Below are positions 20,614 to 23,689 of a stretch of 23,689 nucleotides of DNA, piece after piece; the stretch's first letter is position 1, and each line of letters starts with the position of its first letter. The notes beneath the pieces were generated by a model. The model did not search any database and was not told the origin of the DNA. It saw only the letters and a list, made by a program, of their open reading frames with translations. The translations under genes and the position numbers were made by a program. The stretch comes from DATNFP01 sp035606335. GTDB taxonomy: Bacteria > Bacteroidota > Bacteroidia > Chitinophagales > Chitinophagaceae. The stretch is taken from assembly GCA_035606335.1 (NCBI GenBank), contig DATNFP010000112.1, forward strand, positions 1 through 23,689, read 5' to 3'.

Positions 20614-21492
20614 ATGAATTTGGTGTACATAGCTATTGGTGATAACATCAATATGCGCCTTCAGGCTGCATTTTCTATATACTCTTTTCTCACAAATGCA
20701 CCGGGCATTAATAGCATAAACATCATAACCGATCACCCCGATTATTATAATTTTCTGGCTGACAAGGTAATGGTGATAACTATCGATAGTAAAAAAGTAA
20801 AAGAGTGGAAAGGTGATTATAATTATTTATGGAGATTAAAGCTAAAGGCAATAGAGCTGGTGTGCGATATGTATCGCGGTAAACCTGTTGTATATCTCGA
20901 TGGGGATACTTTTTTATATAATGGTTTCAGTGATTTTAAAAAACTATTATTATCTGGAAAGGCCTTAATGCATGAGAATGAGGGCCCTATATCTCAAGCT
21001 CGTAACAAGACTGCGAAAACAATGTGGAGTCAGTTGAAGGGCAAAACATACGAAGGGATAATAGTGGATGAAAAAAAATGTATGTGGAACGCCGGAGTTA
21101 TCGCTATTCCTAACAATAATGGTGAAAAAAGCATCTTAACAGCATTGAAAATTTGCGATGCCATGTGTAAAGATGGAGTTAAACAAGGCCTTATTGAGCA
21201 ATTTTCAGTGTCATTAGCACTTAGTGAAGCATATGACTTGGAGTCTGCAGATAAGTATATAGCTCACTATTGGAGTAATAAAAACGAATGGACAGAAGAA
21301 ATAAGTAAGTTTTTGCTTGCAAATTACTTTGCTTCAAGAAGTAATGAGGAGATCATAAAAGAAATGAGTGAATTTTCTTATTCCGTATTGCCCATAAAAA
21401 AGAAACCAAAGAATACAAAAGAGAGGCTAAATAAATTGTTGGAAAAGATTTTTCCCGCTAAAGAGATTAAGTATATTAATAAAACTATTTGA
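20614..21492 (+). CDS. Putative glycosyltransferase (GT-A fold, DxD motif)
   Basis: A 292-residue protein without signal or membrane segments. The N-terminus (MNLVYIAIGDNINMRLQAAFSIYSFL) and the metal-binding DGD motif in VVYLDGDTFLY (residues 93-103) are typical of GT-A nucleotide-sugar transferases near GT8. The later block MWNAGVIAIPNNN and IAHYWSNKNEW match the second substrate and metal-binding positions of such enzymes. Donor and acceptor are unknown. No other sugar-pathway gene is near, so it is an isolated transferase. The next gene starts 5 bases after its stop, so the two are probably co-transcribed. Confidence 0.75.
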   Translation: MNLVYIAIGDNINMRLQAAFSIYSFLTNAPGINSINIITDHPDYYNFLADKVMVITIDSKKVKEWKGDYNYLWRLKLKAIELVCDMYRGKPVVYLDGDTFLYNGFSDFKKLLLSGKALMHENEGPISQARNKTAKTMWSQLKGKTYEGIIVDEKKCMWNAGVIAIPNNNGEKSILTALKICDAMCKDGVKQGLIEQFSVSLALSEAYDLESADKYIAHYWSNKNEWTEEISKFLLANYFASRSNEEIIKEMSEFSYSVLPIKKKPKNTKERLNKLLEKIFPAKEIKYINKTI

Positions 21493-21497
21493 GTACT

Positions 21498-22115
21498 ATG
21501 GACAAGCCCACCTTCTTTAAATCGCAAAAGGAATTTCATACATGGTTGAAAAAGAATCATGAAACAGCAAAAGAAGTATGGATTGGGTTTTATAAAACGA
21601 GTTCAAAAAAGGAAGGTATCACTTATAAGCAGGCACTTGATGAAGCGCTTGCTTATGGATGGATAGATGCAGTTCGCAAAGGCATCGACGAGGTTAGTTA
21701 TACAATTAGATTTACTTCCCGGAAGTCCAAAAGCATCTGGAGTGCAATTAATATCAATCGTATTGAAGAGCTGATAAAGGAGGGTATGGTGCAGCCCGCC
21801 GGGTTTAAAGTGTATAAAGAGCGCGATCAGAAAAAGGCTAACCTTTATAGCTACGAAAAGGAAAGTGAAAAGCACACCTTAAATCCTGATTATGAAAAAA
21901 AACTGAAAGCAAATAAAAAGGCATGGACTTTTTTCCAGGCACAGGCGCCCTGGTATCGGGAGCATACTATTCATTGGATAATGAGTGCAAAACAAGAGAC
22001 CACACAATTGAAAAGACTGGATAACCTGGTAAAGGATTCAGAAGAAGGTAAGAAATTGGCAATGTATAGTTATGGTGATAAAAAAAAGAATAAGCCGGAT
22101 AAGAAACAGGAGTAA
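21498..22115 (+). CDS. YdeI/OmdA-family protein
   Basis: A 205-residue protein of the YdeI/OmpD-associated (OmdA) family. Early blocks are WLKKNHETAKEVWIGFYKTSSKKEGITYKQALDEALAYGWIDAVRKGID and YTIRFTSRKSKSIWSAININRIEELI (about residues 13-95), and the late block WYREHTIHWIMSAKQETTQLKRLDNLV (about 149-175) belongs to the C-terminal OmdA part. Some members are linked to resistance to bacteriocins or polymyxin, but the biochemical role is unsettled. The ATG at 21498 is preferred over a TTG at 21489 that overlaps the previous stop. It lies 5 bases after the glycosyltransferase gene. Confidence 0.87.
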   Translation: MDKPTFFKSQKEFHTWLKKNHETAKEVWIGFYKTSSKKEGITYKQALDEALAYGWIDAVRKGIDEVSYTIRFTSRKSKSIWSAININRIEELIKEGMVQPAGFKVYKERDQKKANLYSYEKESEKHTLNPDYEKKLKANKKAWTFFQAQAPWYREHTIHWIMSAKQETTQLKRLDNLVKDSEEGKKLAMYSYGDKKKNKPDKKQE

Positions 22116-22175
22116 TATACTGATGGTATAGTTTTGGAATATCGTTTTACAGTTTATTAATTTAAATAAAGTAAA

Positions 22176-22574
22176 ATGAAACCTTTTCTGGCATCCTACA
22201 TTATCATAAGTTGTATTTTTTTAGGATTCATGTTCTTGTTTTCCTGTAATAATAATGGAGGAAGCAATACACCCATATATACGTATAAACCAGCCGGAAG
22301 CGATACAGGCGCTACCCATAATGAGTTGGCAAATACAAAACGTGGTGAGGAACTATTCCAACAACGATGCAGTGCATGTCATGGTGTAAATGGAAATGCC
22401 CGGAACAACAATGCTGTAGATCTCTCAATGACAATGCTGGACAGCGAAGGGATAGTAACGACTATAAAAAATGGAAGGAACACAATGCCCGCCTTTAAAG
22501 ATGCGATACCTGATTCGGATATTGCGCAAATAGAAATATACGTAAGAACATTAAGGCAGAATCAGAAGCAATAA
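22176..22574 (+). CDS. Lipid-anchored c-type cytochrome
   Basis: A 132-residue protein. It has a lipoprotein signal (lipobox LFSC, Cys24), an Asn/Gly/Ser linker, then a single class I cytochrome c domain (about 50-130): haem-binding CSACH (Cys65, Cys68, His69) in RGEELFQQRCSACHGVNG, and Met104 in NTMPAF as the likely sixth ligand. It would carry electrons on the periplasmic side of a membrane. It is 60 bases after the YdeI-like gene and its stop codon abuts that of the convergent DUF983 gene with no base between. Confidence 0.92.
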   Translation: MKPFLASYIIISCIFLGFMFLFSCNNNGGSNTPIYTYKPAGSDTGATHNELANTKRGEELFQQRCSACHGVNGNARNNNAVDLSMTMLDSEGIVTTIKNGRNTMPAFKDAIPDSDIAQIEIYVRTLRQNQKQ

Positions 22575-22967
22575 TTATGTTTTGCTGCCATAGTGTATAA
22601 ACATATAAAGGTATATCATTCGTGAAAGTCTCATCAGCCATGGCTGCAATACTATCACCACAATAATGCTGGCAATTAGAAAATAGAAAATGCTATTATC
22701 CTTATATGAAAGACCAAATATGGGCCAGTACCATAAAAGATTCAGAAAGAAAAGCATCATGGTTAATGCGTAGTTTATTCCACCGCCATTATTGCTTTCA
22801 TACTTCATTTTCTGGCCACATACACTGCAATTATCTACCATGGCAAGGCATTTACCCAAAGGGAGAACGCTCTTATTGACAAATACATTCCCCTTGCGGC
22901 AATTGGGGCATTTCATTCCTACCAGGCCGGTAAGTAATAGAGGTTTTTTATGATTATGGTCATTCAT
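22575..22967 (-). CDS. DUF983 membrane protein with zinc-ribbon-like cysteines
   Basis: A 130-residue DUF983-family protein. The N-terminal part has two Cys-x-x-Cys pairs (MKCPNCRKG with Cys20/23; DNCSVCGQKM with Cys47/50), likely a small zinc ribbon, followed by two membrane segments (about 66-82 and 92-110) and a short end. Proteobacterial DUF983 genes often neighbour cytochrome oxidase genes, and here the convergent neighbour is a cytochrome c, which fits but does not prove a respiratory link. Molecular role unknown. Confidence 0.88.
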   Translation of the reverse strand: MNDHNHKKPLLLTGLVGMKCPNCRKGNVFVNKSVLPLGKCLAMVDNCSVCGQKMKYESNNGGGINYALTMMLFFLNLLWYWPIFGLSYKDNSIFYFLIASIIVVIVLQPWLMRLSRMIYLYMFIHYGSKT

Positions 22968-23107
22968 ATAAAAGAAGCGGACAAAGATAAGAAGATTTGT
23001 AAAGGATGCTTAAGTAGAAATATATACAAATGCTATAATATTATATATTTTAGTATATTAAAGGTGTAATAATGCTACCCCATAAAAATCTGATTAAATC
23101 GAAACTT

Positions 23108-23689
23108 ATGGCAACACCCCAAAGTAATAATGTCGTCAATTCAGGGCAAGAGCTGCCGGATGCCAGCAGCCCAAAATTTTTTGATAACAATACGACAAAG
23201 GATTTCAGTCTTGCGACAGGTTATCTTACTGCTTTGATAAACGTCATGTTGTATTTATATATGACAATAACAAATAAATGGATGCCCAATAATATATTGG
23301 TGCTGATAGTTCTTGTTCTCAGTATTTTTTACGTAGTCGTTTTTTTTAAGCGTACCAAGCCTGTATCAATGCAGCAAAAGGCATTTGGAATTACCATCAA
23401 TTCAGCGTTGCTATTTACATCACTTACAGGAACAAATAATATGCTTGATAAAGCAAGGCAGGGTATTGTAGATAATACAAATGCCGTTTCAAAGAGCTCT
23501 TCCAAGCAAGCGTCTGTCGGGGATTTTTTCCTTCATATAGTTTTCCCGACAAATGCAATCTTCAGTGACAAACAGGAAGCAGTGCAAATTCTAAATGAAG
23601 CACAAACCTCTATAGATTCAGCAAACAGTATTATTACAAATATTATTGCTACTAATGCAACTGAAAATGCAACACATACAAAAACAGTG
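23108..23689 (+). CDS. Unrecognised two-helix membrane protein (5' part, cut by the right edge)
   Basis: Open from the ATG at 23108 to the end of the window, 194 codons without a stop. A polar N-terminus (MATPQSNNVVNSGQELPDAS) leads to two membrane helices (about 42-57 and 66-84), a short KRTKP loop, a weakly hydrophobic segment (FGITINSALLFTSLTG), then a polar region rich in Ser, Thr, Asn and Ala with helical stretches. An alternative in-frame ATG at 23072 is preceded by AGGTG and would add 12 residues. The C-terminal domain, which probably defines the function, lies outside. No family recognised. Confidence 0.7.
   Translation, partial: MATPQSNNVVNSGQELPDASSPKFFDNNTTKDFSLATGYLTALINVMLYLYMTITNKWMPNNILVLIVLVLSIFYVVVFFKRTKPVSMQQKAFGITINSALLFTSLTGTNNMLDKARQGIVDNTNAVSKSSSKQASVGDFFLHIVFPTNAIFSDKQEAVQILNEAQTSIDSANSIITNIIATNATENATHTKTV

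Overview
The window looks like chromosome from a Bacteroidota species, most likely a Chitinophagaceae-like lineage. The base composition is AT-rich. Promoters have the Bacteroidota form (TTTG, about 19 bases, TAnnTTTG); the clearest is upstream of sucD at 11361-11391. Typical lineage families are present: a CarboxypepD_reg plus OMP_b-brl_3 outer-membrane receptor, an SDR-type threonine dehydrogenase, CreD with a winged-helix regulator, a DUF983 protein and many small lipoproteins.

Layout. 1-2600: the 3' end of a probable outer-membrane beta-barrel gene (+), a long-stem bidirectional terminator, then a minus-strand operon of a membrane protein, a winged-helix regulator and creD. The same inverted repeat, ACTTTG-N5-CAAAGT, sits in front of both the first gene and creD, so the regulator probably controls the operon at two points. 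2600-5170: an accessory hot spot at tRNA-Gly(CCC). It holds a T-arm-like fragment, an orphan hypothetical gene, a full-length decayed tRNA-Gly copy, a decayed copy of the tail of the left-edge barrel gene, and a two-gene type II restriction-modification cassette (beta-class, SPPY-type methyltransferase plus a PmeII/TdeIII-like endonuclease). The cassette ends one base from the intact tRNA-Gly. 5170-12400: a housekeeping stretch with carA, SDR threonine dehydrogenase, a 41-residue membrane peptide, a sirtuin deacylase, a GT-C-like membrane protein with its coupled small partner, ftsY and sucD. 12400-20200: envelope genes, namely small Asn/Ser/Thr-rich lipoproteins, the monofunctional transglycosylase mtgA, a secreted hypothetical, a DinB-like protein, a SHOCT membrane protein, a large outer-membrane receptor and several very small membrane proteins. 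20200-23689: an intergenic stretch with repeated operator-like sites and a start-less reading frame, a GT-A-like glycosyltransferase, a YdeI/OmdA-family protein, a lipoprotein cytochrome c, a DUF983 protein, and the 5' part of an unrecognised two-helix membrane protein cut by the right edge.

The most informative region is 2700-5170. A restriction-modification pair lies between an intact and a decayed copy of the same tRNA gene with no integrase in sight, and it carries two perfect palindromes in its leader. I did not see a clearly new multi-gene defence system, CRISPR array, rRNA or insertion sequence. Family names come from recognising motifs by eye; no database search was possible.
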